From an uncultured Verrucomicrobiota bacterium (GTDB lineage: Bacteria > Verrucomicrobiota > Verrucomicrobiia > Opitutales > Opitutaceae), in assembly GCA_903869675.1 (NCBI GenBank), contig CAIQAB010000017.1:186001-250000 (forward strand): a stretch of 64,000 bases of DNA. Reading direction: 5' to 3'. Numbering within the stretch: the first letter of the stretch is position 1; each line of letters begins with the position of its first letter. The position numbers and the translations under genes were made by a program. Below are positions 8,920 through 19,225 of the stretch, piece by piece. Under the pieces are notes generated by a model. It saw only the letters and a list, made by a program, of their open reading frames with translations. It did no database searches and had not been told where the DNA came from.

Positions 8920-8978
8920 CCCGCTTTGTGCTTTTCAGACCCCACCCCACCCGCTTCGCTGGCGCCGCACGCCGCTAA

Positions 8979-10325
<1,347 letters not shown>

Positions 10326-10343
10326 AGTCCCGCCTCCGATGTA

Positions 10344-10364
10344 GAACCGGTCGCCGACCGGTTC
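10344..10364. repeat. Perfect short palindrome downstream of enolase
   Basis: A 21-base sequence with two perfectly complementary 10-base arms (GAACCGGTCG and CGACCGGTTC) around one central base. As RNA it would form an 8-bp stem with a 5-base loop. It lies between the enolase stop and the terminator and has no T run of its own. I found no second copy in this window, so a mobile or repeat identity is open. Confidence 0.6.
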
Positions 10365-10388
10365 CCTCCGCAGCGAGCCCCCCCCCCA

Positions 10389-10422
10389 GCCCCGTCCCGC
10401 CCCGCGCGGGCCGGGGTTTTTT
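10389..10422 (+). terminator. Intrinsic terminator of eno
   Basis: A GC hairpin pairs 10390-10400 with 10406-10416 with a single mismatch, and is followed directly by six T residues. It is 64 bases past the eno stop, a standard Rho-independent arrangement. Confidence 0.75.
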
Positions 10423-11073
10423 GCGCCCCACCAACCCGCTGAAATTCGATTTTGGACAGATTTTGCGCATTTGCGGACATCCCACCGGCAAATTCCACCT
10501 CCCCGGAATCGCCCACGTCTTAAAGCGGAATTCGCGGAATCTTGGATCGTTTCAAGTGAAAACATAGCCACCGGCGGCAAGCTTACCGAGGGCGCCGCGG
10601 GTGTGGCGACGTTTAACCCGGAGGCGCTGACTGCGAGCAGGTCCGAGTGGCTACGAGTCTGAGTTCGCCTCCCTCCCGTGTCCGCTCCTTCCCACCGCAG
10701 GCCGCGACGATAGGTTAGCTCAAATTCAGCGATAAAGGCTTGTTCGTCCCGCCGCATTACAACCAACTCCATCGGCTACGACCTCACTTGGAACAAGATG
10801 GAATAAGATGCAGCTAAAGCTTCGACGTCGCACGATAACGATTGGCCGACAATTTCGGTGTAAATTCCAATTATAAAGAATTTCAGAGCGACGAAAGCGG
10901 TCGGTTCCCACCCCGATTCGGCTATACTTCTATTTGAGACGTTTTGGGGGTTGGTAGAGGGACCGGAGTCGGTTGACGGAGTGGGTCTCGTTTACACAAA
11001 AAGCCTTCGCTAGAGAAAGGTGGGCAAAGGGGCCTGCCAATCAAGCCGTGTCGTGCCGGAAGAGATCTTTTTG
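10423..11073. other. Gene-poor gap between eno and the ParB-like gene
   Basis: About 650 bases with no convincing gene. Short frames exist, such as a 63-codon one at 10471-10662, but none shows a recognisable domain or start context. GC is lower than in flanking genes, notably around 10780-10940. I recognise no conserved RNA (no RNase P, tmRNA or SRP core motifs), no inverted-repeat ends and no transposase remnant. It could hold an unannotated small RNA or decayed sequence. Confidence 0.4.
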
Positions 11074-11115
11074 CAAAAAAACGCCCCCATCCCGGGCAGG
11101 CCGGAATGGGGGCGG
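11074..11115 (-). terminator. Intrinsic terminator of the ParB-like PEP-CTERM gene
   Basis: CGCCCCCAT at 11082-11090 pairs with ATGGGGGCG at 11106-11114. Read on the minus strand the hairpin is followed by seven T residues. It begins about 20 bases after the minus-strand stop. Confidence 0.85.
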
Positions 11116-11134
11116 AGGTTTAGGCGGAGTTTGC

Positions 11135-13288
11135 TTAGACCAAGGCCTGACGGCGACGGCGGATGAGCGCGGTCGCGAGGATGACCGCACCCGCAATGGC
11201 TCCGTAGGTGGAGGGTTCGGGGATGGCGGAGGCGGTTATGTTGAGTTGCAGGGTATTGTTGTTGATGGTGAAGGCGTAGTCGTAACCCGCGATTGTCGAT
11301 CCAAGGTGGAAATCGCCGACGTTAATGCCGCTGCCGAGCGTGGCTCCGGAGGAGTAGTCGATGAGGGTGTAAGGGCCGGCGCCGAAGTCGCCCGCGTCCG
11401 CGATGTTGATCGTGAAACCGCCCAGCAGGCCCGGGTTGAGAGAGAAAGTGCCGCCGGTGACCAGGATCTTGTCGCTGGAAGTGATTCCAAGCTGGAGATC
11501 GAGGATGGCACCGTCGTCGAGGCTCAGCCCGTTGGCGAAGGTGATTGTGCCGGGGGAGTTGCCCGGGGCCAGGTGACCGCCGCCATCGATGGTGGCGAGG
11601 GCGTTGAACGTGCCGGAGCCGCCGAGACTGGCGCCGTTTTGGACGGTGACCGCACCGCCGAAGGCACCGTTGATTTTGAGGAGGCCGTCCACGACGGTGG
11701 TGGCGCCGGTGAAGGCGGTGTTGTTGCCGGTGAGATTCAGCGTCTTGGAGCCTTCCTTGAGGAGAGCGCCGGAGCCGGTCAGGGCGGCGCCGATGGTGGC
11801 ATCGATGGGGTTGGCGATGTGGAGCGAACCGTTGGCGATCTGCAGCGAGGTGAGGCGGCTGTAATTGTTGTCACCCGTGAAGGTGACGGCGCCCGAGCCG
11901 GCCGCGTAGGTGAGGGTGCTGTTCTGGCCGTTCATGGCGGCGTCCTTCCACTTGGTGGTGATCGAACCCCCTGCGTTGATCTTCAGGCTGGTGACATTGC
12001 TAATGGCGTTGTCGATCGTCTTGTCGGAGGTGACGTTGACGTTGAGGGTGTTGGTCGAGAGGGCGGAGGGGGTAACGGCACCGGTGAAACCGGAATCATC
12101 AAAAATGAAGAGATTATAGGTATCGCCCGAGGTTGCGAGGCCGTTGCGGATGTCAGCCTTGGCCCAGGTGCTCACATTGCTGTCGGCGGAGCTGACGTAG
12201 TCGGAGACATTTTTGCCATTCTGGTCCTTGTAGGCTTCCGAGCGGGCCATCGCGTTGCCGTTGGCGATGGCGGCGTAGAAGCCGATGGGGGCCTTGATGA
12301 GGTTGGCGTCGCTCTGGCCGGAGTTGAGGGCGCTGCCGGTCTTGGAATTATCCCAGGTGACGCGGTTGCGCAGGTAGTCGGCGTAGTAGAACTCGACGAA
12401 GTTTACATCGGGCTGGGCGGCGTAGTTGGTGTTAGTGGAATCGACCTTGAGGTAACCGGTGGTTTTGGCGGAACCGAGACCGGTGGAAGCACCGCTGGAG
12501 TTATACGTGTTGAATTTCATGCTGCTGGCGGTGACCACACCGTCGGCCATGCCCCAGGTGAGGCTGCGATAGGTGTCATCGACCATGCCGACGCCGGCGG
12601 CGGCGCGGCCGGGGATCTGGGGGACGGCCGTGGTGTCGGCGGGGATGGGGGGGTGGCCGCCACCGAGGGGATTACCGCTGGAGCCGTAGAGGTAGGCGTT
12701 GTTTTTCGCCGACATGGCGTTCCAGAAATTGGCGTCAGTCGGGGCGACGGGCGTGCCGGTGTAATAACTGGCGACGACGTGACCGATCACGATGTGGTTG
12801 GTGGTGACCGAGGTGCCGGCGGTCAGATTAGAGCCGGTGGTCTCGAGGAAACCGGCGGTGGTATGATGGCCGTCGGTGATGTAGGCCTTGCCGTCGGTTC
12901 CGATGACAATGGGAACGTCCTTGGCCGCCCAATAGCCGAGAATCGTGCTGCTGTTTTTGGACACGTTGATGCCGGTGTAGTTGACCGTGGTGATGCTGCC
13001 GCTGGTAACCGTGGAGGCGGCCGTGGAGCCGGTCAGGGTGTTGAAAAGCGCGGCTTTGTAGTCGACCTCGCGGTAGCCGAGATCACGTTGGGTGGCGCGG
13101 AGATCGGTAGAGGCAGGATTGGTGTTGGCGTCGAGGTAGACGGCTTGACCGATGCTGAGTCCTGCGGCGAAGGGCACGTAGGTGGTGGTGCCGTTGATGT
13201 TGATGTCGACCTCTTGGGCGACAATATTGGTGAGTCCGAGCACGCTAGCGAGGCCGAGCGCGGACAGGTAATGGTAGGGTTGGTTCAT
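11135..13288 (-). CDS. Secreted ParB-like (ParBc_2) / beta-strand-repeat / PEP-CTERM protein
   Basis: A 717-residue exported protein with four parts. First comes a signal peptide (1 to about 24). Residues about 60-360 match the ParB-like nuclease family ParBc_2: ATQRDLGYREVDYK, then PIVIGTDGKAYITDGHH (DGHH at 139-142), DDTYRSLTWGM near 237 and FVEFYYADYLRNRV near 297. Residues about 400-640 are Gly/Asn/Thr-rich beta repeats of the autotransporter-associated type, including LAPGNSPGTITF. The tail (about 688-717) is PEPSTYG, a hydrophobic helix and RRRRQ, a PEP-CTERM sorting signal. It should be processed by an exosortase-like system and placed at the cell surface. Whether the ParB-like part is an active enzyme outside the cell is unknown. 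An ATG eight codons upstream is also possible, but the signal peptide fits better here. Confidence 0.82.
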   Translation of the reverse strand: MNQPYHYLSALGLASVLGLTNIVAQEVDININGTTTYVPFAAGLSIGQAVYLDANTNPASTDLRATQRDLGYREVDYKAALFNTLTGSTAASTVTSGSITTVNYTGINVSKNSSTILGYWAAKDVPIVIGTDGKAYITDGHHTTAGFLETTGSNLTAGTSVTTNHIVIGHVVASYYTGTPVAPTDANFWNAMSAKNNAYLYGSSGNPLGGGHPPIPADTTAVPQIPGRAAAGVGMVDDTYRSLTWGMADGVVTASSMKFNTYNSSGASTGLGSAKTTGYLKVDSTNTNYAAQPDVNFVEFYYADYLRNRVTWDNSKTGSALNSGQSDANLIKAPIGFYAAIANGNAMARSEAYKDQNGKNVSDYVSSADSNVSTWAKADIRNGLATSGDTYNLFIFDDSGFTGAVTPSALSTNTLNVNVTSDKTIDNAISNVTSLKINAGGSITTKWKDAAMNGQNSTLTYAAGSGAVTFTGDNNYSRLTSLQIANGSLHIANPIDATIGAALTGSGALLKEGSKTLNLTGNNTAFTGATTVVDGLLKINGAFGGAVTVQNGASLGGSGTFNALATIDGGGHLAPGNSPGTITFANGLSLDDGAILDLQLGITSSDKILVTGGTFSLNPGLLGGFTINIADAGDFGAGPYTLIDYSSGATLGSGINVGDFHLGSTIAGYDYAFTINNNTLQLNITASAIPEPSTYGAIAGAVILATALIRRRRQALV

Positions 13289-13644
13289 AAGTTGCGTTGA
13301 AACGCGCCCCATGGGTATTTATCGTGGTGAAAATCTGACAATAGCTGTCGGGTCACATTCTCGATGCATTTGTGTTACGGCATTTCGTTTCGCGGCACGG
13401 TGCATCTTCCGCAGACGAACGCACGGGGTAGCGCATGGGGTCCGGTCGAGAAACGCTAACAGCCAAGCGAAGTGTAGGAATCCTACCGCGCGAACTAGGG
13501 TAAAGAATCCGCCTGTATCCGTGTTCCCCCGTGATGATCCGTGGTTAAGATCGGAACGCTGGACGAAATCCGCTTAAACCTATAATCATCAACGCTCTTT
13601 TGCGTAATCCGCAGTCAAGAACCCTGAGCCGGCAGCGCCCGGCC
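13289..13644. other. Intergenic region between the ParB-like gene and rnhB
   Basis: 356 bases without a supportable gene. It should contain the promoter of the minus-strand ParB-like gene at its left end and the 3-prime end of the rnhB transcript at its right. I see no strong hairpin-plus-T terminator, and the short frames show no domain. Confidence 0.4.
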
Positions 13645-14451
13645 TCACGCCTCCGCGTCGGCATCGCCGTCCGCCCCATCGACTTCGTGCGCCTCCAGCA
13701 GCCCCAGCTGCCCCGGGTCAACCCGCGTGGCCATGAGCTTGCGGAGAAAAGTCTCCCGGTGCTCCGGGCAGCGCCCGAGGCGCAGAACCGCCGCGCGGTG
13801 CTCCTCCGTGCCGTAGCCCTTGTGCCCGGCAAAACCATAGCCGGGGTAACGCGCGTCGAGCTCGGTCAGCATGCGGTCGCGTTGCACCTTGGCGATGATC
13901 GAGGCCATCGCGATGCAGAGCGAACGCCCGTCGCCCTGCACAATCCCGGTGTGCGGATACGGAAAATGCCGCAGCGCCAGCCCGTCGATGAGGATGCGCG
14001 CCCGCCCCGGCGGACGAAACGCCGCCACCTCCTCCGCCGAGGAAAACAAGTCCGGCTCGCGCGGGGGCTCGGCAAAGGCCGAAGGCGGATAAATGCCCTC
14101 CAGCGCCCGCCGCATCGCGAGTTTAGTCGCACCGAGGATATTCACCCGCTCGATCTCCTCCACGGAGGCTTCGCCCACCGTGGCATGGATGTGACCCTCC
14201 GCCGCCAGCGCCTCGAAATCCAGATACAGCGTGTCGCGCTCGGCCGCCGTGAGTTGTTTCGAGTCGTTGATACGCCGGGCGTTTTCATCCGCCCAGCGAC
14301 TCTCCAAGAATTTCCGCGTGACCAACACCGCCGCCGCCACCACCGGTCCGGCCAGCGCACCGCGCCCCGCCTCGTCCACCCCGATGAGCTCGGGATTCGG
14401 GTGGAGGTGCTTCAGGTCAAAAGCCCGCAGTTGTCGTCGTTTCGCAGCCAT
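13645..14451 (-). CDS. rnhB: Ribonuclease HII
   Basis: A 268-residue RNase HII that cleaves the RNA strand of RNA-DNA hybrids, including single ribonucleotides in DNA. The catalytic core opens IGVDEAGRGALAGPVVAA near residue 22, with further acidic motifs at NDSKQL and ILIDGLAL. The ALAGP segment and length are normal for HII. It lies directly downstream of the RNase HIII gene on the same strand (35-base gap), an unusual tandem. Confidence 0.95.
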   Translation of the reverse strand: MAAKRRQLRAFDLKHLHPNPELIGVDEAGRGALAGPVVAAAVLVTRKFLESRWADENARRINDSKQLTAAERDTLYLDFEALAAEGHIHATVGEASVEEIERVNILGATKLAMRRALEGIYPPSAFAEPPREPDLFSSAEEVAAFRPPGRARILIDGLALRHFPYPHTGIVQGDGRSLCIAMASIIAKVQRDRMLTELDARYPGYGFAGHKGYGTEEHRAAVLRLGRCPEHRETFLRKLMATRVDPGQLGLLEAHEVDGADGDADAEA

Positions 14452-14486
14452 CTGGGAGTGGGCGCCGGTTCAGGAGGGAAGTCCGC

Positions 14487-15497
14487 TCACCACTCCTGCT
14501 TAGGCGGCGGCGGCCGCAGCGGCAGCTCATTCAGTTTACCCGCCTCGCTGACCACCTCGTAGGCGGTGCGAAAGTGCAGCTTGGCAAACTCGCCCAAAGC
14601 CCGCGCGCCGAAGCGCTCGATGATCTCGCGCGCCTGGACTTTCACCGCCGCGCTCGCGCCCTTTTGCAGCTTGCTGCCAAACTTGTCCGAGAGCTGCCGC
14701 ATCTGCCGCACATACTCGGCCCGCGCCACGATGGAGGCCGCCGCGACCACCGGATCCTCCTCGGCCTTGGTCCGCATACGCAACTCAAAGCCAGGCACCC
14801 CCAGCTTCACCAATTCGCGCTGCACCAGCGGCGTCTCGCTGAACTGGTCGAGCAGCCCCCACTTCACCGTCTTTTCCTTCAAAGCCTCCTGCAGGGCGCG
14901 CGCGTGCTGGAAGGCGAGGATCATATTCTGACTGCGAAACCGCGTTCCCATGAGCTGGTTGTATTGGATCATGCTGGAACAGAGGATGGTCTTCACCACC
15001 ACCCCCGGCGTGCCTCGGATCAGGCGGTCGAGCTCCAGGATGCGCGCCTCGGTGATTTTTTTGGAATCCTGCGCTCCCGCCGCCCGCCAAGCCTCGATCA
15101 TGCTCCTCGAGCCAATCACCGTCGCGGCCACCAGCGGACCGAAGAAGTCGCCCTTGCCGGACTCATCCAGCCCCGCGTGCTCCTCAAACCAGTCCGGGTG
15201 CAACACCTCGTCATAACCGAGCTTGGGCGCACCCGTGACTTCGGGCTCGAGGATCATGGTGACAAACTCCTCCGTGCCCTTGCCCGCCACGACCAGCTTC
15301 AGGCTCTCGTAACCGGTGACGTTTACCTTGGCCGCATCGTTGCGGAAACCGAAACGCGCATAAGCCACCTCGATCGCCTCCCAGCCGCGGGCGGACAGCA
15401 ACCGGCCCAGCTTGGTCATCTGCTCGTCGCTCAGCTTGAGCGTATAGCTGGCCAGCTTTTTGGGGGCGTCATCGGCGGCGGCGGGTTTCTTCGGCAT
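14487..15497 (-). CDS. rnhC: Ribonuclease HIII
   Basis: A 336-residue RNase HIII. An N-terminal TBP-like substrate-binding domain (about residues 15-95, YTLKLSDEQMTKLGRLL onward) precedes the RNase H core with HIII-type motif GLDESGKGDFFGPLVAA near residue 115 and LLDQFSETPLV later. The frame extends far upstream but only as a shadow of mutY; the start MPKKPAAADDAP fits the family. It is divergent from mutY with a 102-base shared promoter region and is followed by rnhB. Confidence 0.94.
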   Translation of the reverse strand: MPKKPAAADDAPKKLASYTLKLSDEQMTKLGRLLSARGWEAIEVAYARFGFRNDAAKVNVTGYESLKLVVAGKGTEEFVTMILEPEVTGAPKLGYDEVLHPDWFEEHAGLDESGKGDFFGPLVAATVIGSRSMIEAWRAAGAQDSKKITEARILELDRLIRGTPGVVVKTILCSSMIQYNQLMGTRFRSQNMILAFQHARALQEALKEKTVKWGLLDQFSETPLVQRELVKLGVPGFELRMRTKAEEDPVVAAASIVARAEYVRQMRQLSDKFGSKLQKGASAAVKVQAREIIERFGARALGEFAKLHFRTAYEVVSEAGKLNELPLRPPPPKQEW

Positions 15498-15599
15498 CGG
15501 TGAGAAATTGAACGCGTCGCCGCGCCAAATCCCGCCAAAAACACCGCGCCAGCAAACAAAGCTTCCGACCGCCGCCATTTCCTGTCCCTTGATACCTTC

Positions 15600-16643
15600 G
15601 TGGGTTCCCCTCTCTCCGCTCCCGACGACTTTCGCGCCGCCCTCCTCACTTGGTATCGCATCAATCACCGTCCCCTGCCCTGGCGGCTGGAGCCCTCCCT
15701 CTACCGCACGGTGGTGAGCGAGTTCATGTGCCAGCAGACCCAGGTGAAAACCATGCTGCCCTACTTCGCTCGCTGGCTGGAAGCGCTCCCCGACTTCACC
15801 GCGCTCGCCGCAGCCTCGGAGGCCGAAGTAGTAAAACTCTGGGAGGGCCTCGGCTATTATACCCGCGCCCGCAACCTCCACAAGCTCGCCCGCGCCCTCG
15901 TCGCCCTGCCAGCCCCGCCCCGCGACCCCGCCGCTTGGCGCGAGCTGCCCGGCATCGGCCCCTACACCGCCGCCGCCATCACCAGCATCAGTTTCGGCGC
16001 CACCGCTGCCGTGGTGGACGGCAATGTCGTGCGCATCTTGACCCGCCTCACCGCCGATGCCTCCGCCTACCGCGATACCACCGCCGCCGGCAAGGCCCTC
16101 ACCCCTCTCGCCGACGCCCTGCTCAACCACGCCGAACCCGGCGACCACAACCAGGCCATGATGGAGCTGGGGGCCACTGTCTGCCACCGCCACCAACCCC
16201 TCTGCACCGTCTGCCCCGTCCGCTCTTTTTGCGCCGCCGCCCGCACCGGCGACCCTGAGGCTTACCCCCGCCTTGCCGCCAAGAAAATCGAGGCCGTGAC
16301 CGTGCTCCGCGCCTGGTGCCGACGACCGGGTGACGGCGCCCTGCTCCTCCACCGCACAGATCCCGCCGCCCGCCGCCTCGCCGGGCAACACGAGTTGCCC
16401 TCCGCCGCCCAACTCGGCGTCGCCCCCGCCACCCTCACCGCCCACCCGCTGCTCGCCGTCAAAAAACGCGGGATCACCCGCTTCGCTTTCACCGAGCCCA
16501 TCCACGCCCTGCCCGCGGAAGCATTGCCCGCCGCCCCGCCCGCAGGACTGGTCTGGGTCCCACCCGCGGAACTCGAAACGATTCTGCTCTCCGGCCCCCA
16601 CCGCCGCTGGGTGAGAGAATTACTCGGAAAGACCCTGCTATGA
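15600..16643 (+). CDS. mutY: A/G-specific adenine DNA glycosylase MutY
   Basis: A 347-residue base-excision repair glycosylase that removes adenine mispaired with 8-oxoguanine. Catalytic Glu41 lies in SEFMCQQTQV and catalytic Asp140 in AVVDGNVVR, with the helix-hairpin-helix LPGIGPYTAAAI before it. Four cysteines C195-x6-C202-x2-C205-x5-C211 form the [4Fe-4S] site. A C-terminal NUDIX-like recognition domain follows (about 225-345). The start is GTG at the first position of the conserved N-terminus. Confidence 0.96.
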   Translation: MGSPLSAPDDFRAALLTWYRINHRPLPWRLEPSLYRTVVSEFMCQQTQVKTMLPYFARWLEALPDFTALAAASEAEVVKLWEGLGYYTRARNLHKLARALVALPAPPRDPAAWRELPGIGPYTAAAITSISFGATAAVVDGNVVRILTRLTADASAYRDTTAAGKALTPLADALLNHAEPGDHNQAMMELGATVCHRHQPLCTVCPVRSFCAAARTGDPEAYPRLAAKKIEAVTVLRAWCRRPGDGALLLHRTDPAARRLAGQHELPSAAQLGVAPATLTAHPLLAVKKRGITRFAFTEPIHALPAEALPAAPPAGLVWVPPAELETILLSGPHRRWVRELLGKTLL

Positions 16644-16823
16644 ATCCTCCTGTTCTCTCCTGAATGAGGGTCAAGACACGGGCCCGGATAGCTCGGAAAA
16701 GTGAGTGCTTAAAGACAAGTCTAGGTGCTCGAATCTCGTTGAGAAAGCAACCAAGCGCAGGCCAGGCCTTGCATTCGAACGAAACAAGCTTCGCCAGCGG
16801 GCCAAAGCGGCTATACTGGCGGC

Positions 16824-17843
16824 ATGAAACTACCCCTCGCGATGGCAGCCTTGTTTGGCGCGGTGCAGCTGTGGGCCGGAGTCACACCGGCCCCGGCAGA
16901 GACCACGCCCATCGTCACGGCCAATTCACGGCTGGGACGAGGTATCAATCTAGGCAATGCCCTCGACGCGCCGGCCGAGGGGGCCTGGGGTGTCGTCCTG
17001 CAGTCGGAATATTTCCAGACCATCCGGCAGGCGGGCTTCGACAGCGTGCGCCTGCCCGTGCGCTGGTCAGCCCACGCCGGCAAGGAGCCCCCCTACACCA
17101 TCGACCCCGTTTTCGCCGCGCGCGTCGATTGGGCGATCAATCAGGCACTAACGAGCAAACTGAACATTGTAGTGAACGTGCATCACTACGAGGAGATGGA
17201 CGCGGATCCGGACGCACATCTGGAAAGGCTGACCGCAATCTGGAGGCAAGTCGCCGAGCGTTACCAAACCCTCCCCAACTCGGTTTATTTCGAACTCTAC
17301 AATGAACCGCACAATCATTTCACAGCGGAGAAGTGGAACCCGACGATCACGACGATCCTGCAAACGGTGCGGGCATCAAATCCCGTGCGCCCGATCATCG
17401 TGGGGCCGACTTCATGGAACGCTATCCATGCGCTCGACGAGCTCCAATTACCGGAATCGGACCAAAACCTGATCGTGACGGTGCATTACTACGACCCCTT
17501 CCGCTTTACCCACCAAGGCGCCAGTTGGATAAAAGACGCCAACCAATGGCCTTCGCTGGCTTGGACGGGCAGCGAGGCGGAAAAAACAGCCGTTCGCACC
17601 GATCTGGAAAAAGCCGCGCGCTGGGGACGCGAGCACGGACGTCCCCTTTTCTTGGGGGAATTCGGGGCGTTCTCCAAAGCGGATATACAATCACGGGCGA
17701 ACTGGACCCGCCAGGTAGCGCAGGAAGCCAATCGCTTGGGGATTAGTTGGGCGTATTGGGAGTTTAGCTCGGGCTTCGGCGCCTATGATCCGGCGGCCGA
17801 ACGCTGGCGAGAACCACTCAAGAGCGCGCTGCTCGTGAATTGA
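16824..17843 (+). CDS. Secreted glycoside hydrolase family 5 (cellulase-like)
   Basis: A 339-residue GH5 enzyme. A signal peptide (1 to about 25) is followed by a TIM barrel. The acid/base Glu161 is in YFELYNEPH and the nucleophile Glu279 in FLGEFGAF; RGINLGNALDAP near residue 39 and HYYDPFRFTHQG near 221 are typical of GH5 endoglucanases and related beta-glucanases. It should act on plant beta-glucan in the periplasm or outside. TATACT at 16812-16817 is only six bases before the ATG, so a leaderless transcript is possible. No neighbour is obviously co-functional. Confidence 0.92.
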   Translation: MKLPLAMAALFGAVQLWAGVTPAPAETTPIVTANSRLGRGINLGNALDAPAEGAWGVVLQSEYFQTIRQAGFDSVRLPVRWSAHAGKEPPYTIDPVFAARVDWAINQALTSKLNIVVNVHHYEEMDADPDAHLERLTAIWRQVAERYQTLPNSVYFELYNEPHNHFTAEKWNPTITTILQTVRASNPVRPIIVGPTSWNAIHALDELQLPESDQNLIVTVHYYDPFRFTHQGASWIKDANQWPSLAWTGSEAEKTAVRTDLEKAARWGREHGRPLFLGEFGAFSKADIQSRANWTRQVAQEANRLGISWAYWEFSSGFGAYDPAAERWREPLKSALLVN

Positions 17844-18090
17844 TTTAATTCACCTGTCCGCGTTAAGTATTTAACCCGAAACCCGCACTTGGAGCGGCTG
17901 AGTAAGCCAGCAGTTGCTCGCGCACTTACGTCGGATTCCGGAACGGAATTTCGATTTAAGATTAAGCTCAAAAATCGCTACGAAACAATAGTATAAGAAA
18001 TTATACGATACCAAAAACCATTAACTTTAAGACAGTTAAGTGCGCAAAAGACAGGCTTGGGATATAAAAATCAGATTGTATTCGAACCCA
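17844..18090. other. AT-rich intergenic region after GH5
   Basis: No gene is visible. The stretch is markedly more AT-rich than the genes around it and includes a small perfect hairpin, GTATAA-GAAA-TTATAC at 17991-18006. I cannot assign a terminator for the GH5 gene here with confidence. Confidence 0.4.
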
Positions 18091-18092
18091 AC

Positions 18093-18118
18093 AAAAAAGC
18101 CCCGCTTTCGCGGGGCTT
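18093..18118 (-). terminator. Intrinsic terminator of the small PEP-CTERM gene
   Basis: A 9-bp perfect stem (18097-18105 with 18110-18118) with a TTTC/GAAA loop. Read on the minus strand it is followed by a run of T residues. It ends about 30 bases after the minus-strand stop codon. It may also stop readthrough from the GH5 gene. Confidence 0.85.
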
Positions 18119-18149
18119 GGCGTAGCTAACAGCTGAATTATTGAGCGAC

Positions 18150-18803
18150 TCAGGCTTGCTTGATATTCCGCCGGCGCACCGAAACGAGCGCGAGGGTCAA
18201 TCCGCTAAAGATTAGACAGTAGGTGGAGAGTTCAGGGATAGCGGACACCTCGGCAATGACCCAACCGCCGTCAGGGTTGCTTGCCAAAGACAGCGTATTG
18301 CCTTCCGCACGGTTATTCCACCTCATACCACCATTGTCGGTGTTACCATCTGCGGCAAAATATTCGGCAAGATAGCGATCGACGGGAAGCGGGCTAAGGG
18401 CGTTCCCAGCTGAAATTCGCTGCCACATCACGTAGCCCAATTGCCCGAAAAGGGAAAGAGCAGCATTTGAACCGTTGGTCCCCTGAGGCTGCATCATGGT
18501 GATCTGCGTTGCGCTGGCGGAGGCTAAACCAACCTGTGTATTCGACTCCAATGGATTGGAATTATCCCCAGTAGAAAGCACCGCCGAGGTCGCAGTATTC
18601 GTAATCGTCCAATTCCAATTCAAAATATTCTGATTGGCGAGGTTACCGATGGTGCCGTCGGTGGTGATGCTCCCACTGAGTGTATGTCCGCTCTGAAAAG
18701 CGGCATTATCGACAAACGTGTAAGTGATCGGAGCGGACTGAAGGCCGCTTGAGAGGGAACAACAAATAGCGGTAAGCGCTACGATAGAATGTAGTTTTTT
18801 CAC
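18150..18803 (-). CDS. Small PEP-CTERM-type surface protein
   Basis: A 217-residue exported protein. It has a signal peptide (1-23, ending LQSA), a Thr/Asn/Ser-rich beta-type body, and a C-terminal tail of PEL-STY, a hydrophobic helix and RRRN. The tail fits the PEP-CTERM layout except that the motif reads PELSTY instead of PEPSTY. The start is GTG (GTG AAA AAA CTA). The body shows no enzyme motif. In these bacteria such proteins are thought to be exported to the cell surface or matrix; the specific role is unknown. Confidence 0.75.
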   Translation of the reverse strand: MKKLHSIVALTAICCSLSSGLQSAPITYTFVDNAAFQSGHTLSGSITTDGTIGNLANQNILNWNWTITNTATSAVLSTGDNSNPLESNTQVGLASASATQITMMQPQGTNGSNAALSLFGQLGYVMWQRISAGNALSPLPVDRYLAEYFAADGNTDNGGMRWNNRAEGNTLSLASNPDGGWVIAEVSAIPELSTYCLIFSGLTLALVSVRRRNIKQA

Positions 18804-19225
18804 GAAAATTTAAAATCTACGGCTAAAATCAGTTAAACAAGAGTAAATAAAAAATAAATCCAAGTTAAAGGACTTGGGCTGTGTGCGGGGAAATAAACTC
18901 ATCATGCGCGCGAACCAGAAGAGAAGCTCGCTGGCCCAGCGTTACCCTCGGCGGCCTGGACCACTGGTTAGCTCCGCCTCGGTGGCCTTGGCCGGGCGGG
19001 TTGTTCCTCTGGCGCACGGCGAGCTTATTTCCCGGATGCGCCGGGAACCACGCGGTCCCGACTTGGAAAAGGCGGGCGACCATTCCCGCCGGGCTTGGTA
19101 TGCGCCAATTTCCATACGGTCGCTTGCGCACGCCACGTGCCGCCAAGCTCTTTAAGCGAGTCCTGGCTCCACCGGGCATTCGCCATTGCCCGCCGCCGCC
19201 CAGCCACCACGTTTAACCGCAGGCC
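18804..19225. other. Intergenic region before the E1 dehydrogenase gene
   Basis: 422 bases. The left part (about 18804-18870) is AT-rich and probably carries the promoter of the minus-strand PEP-CTERM gene. The remainder is GC-rich with several short open frames on both strands, none with a recognisable domain. Promoter elements for the E1 gene are not clear. No repeat or insertion ends seen. Confidence 0.4.

Noticed and set aside
10973-13300. A 775-codon open frame on the plus strand opposite the ParB-like gene
   Set aside because: It is the mirror of the minus-strand gene caused by its repeat composition and GC bias. The translation is repetitive Gly/Val/Asp with no domain, while the minus strand has a signal peptide, ParBc_2 motifs and a PEP-CTERM tail.
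15498-16601. N-terminal extension of RNase HIII across the mutY gene
   Set aside because: It is the antisense of mutY. The HIII family start at 15497 gives a normal-length protein.
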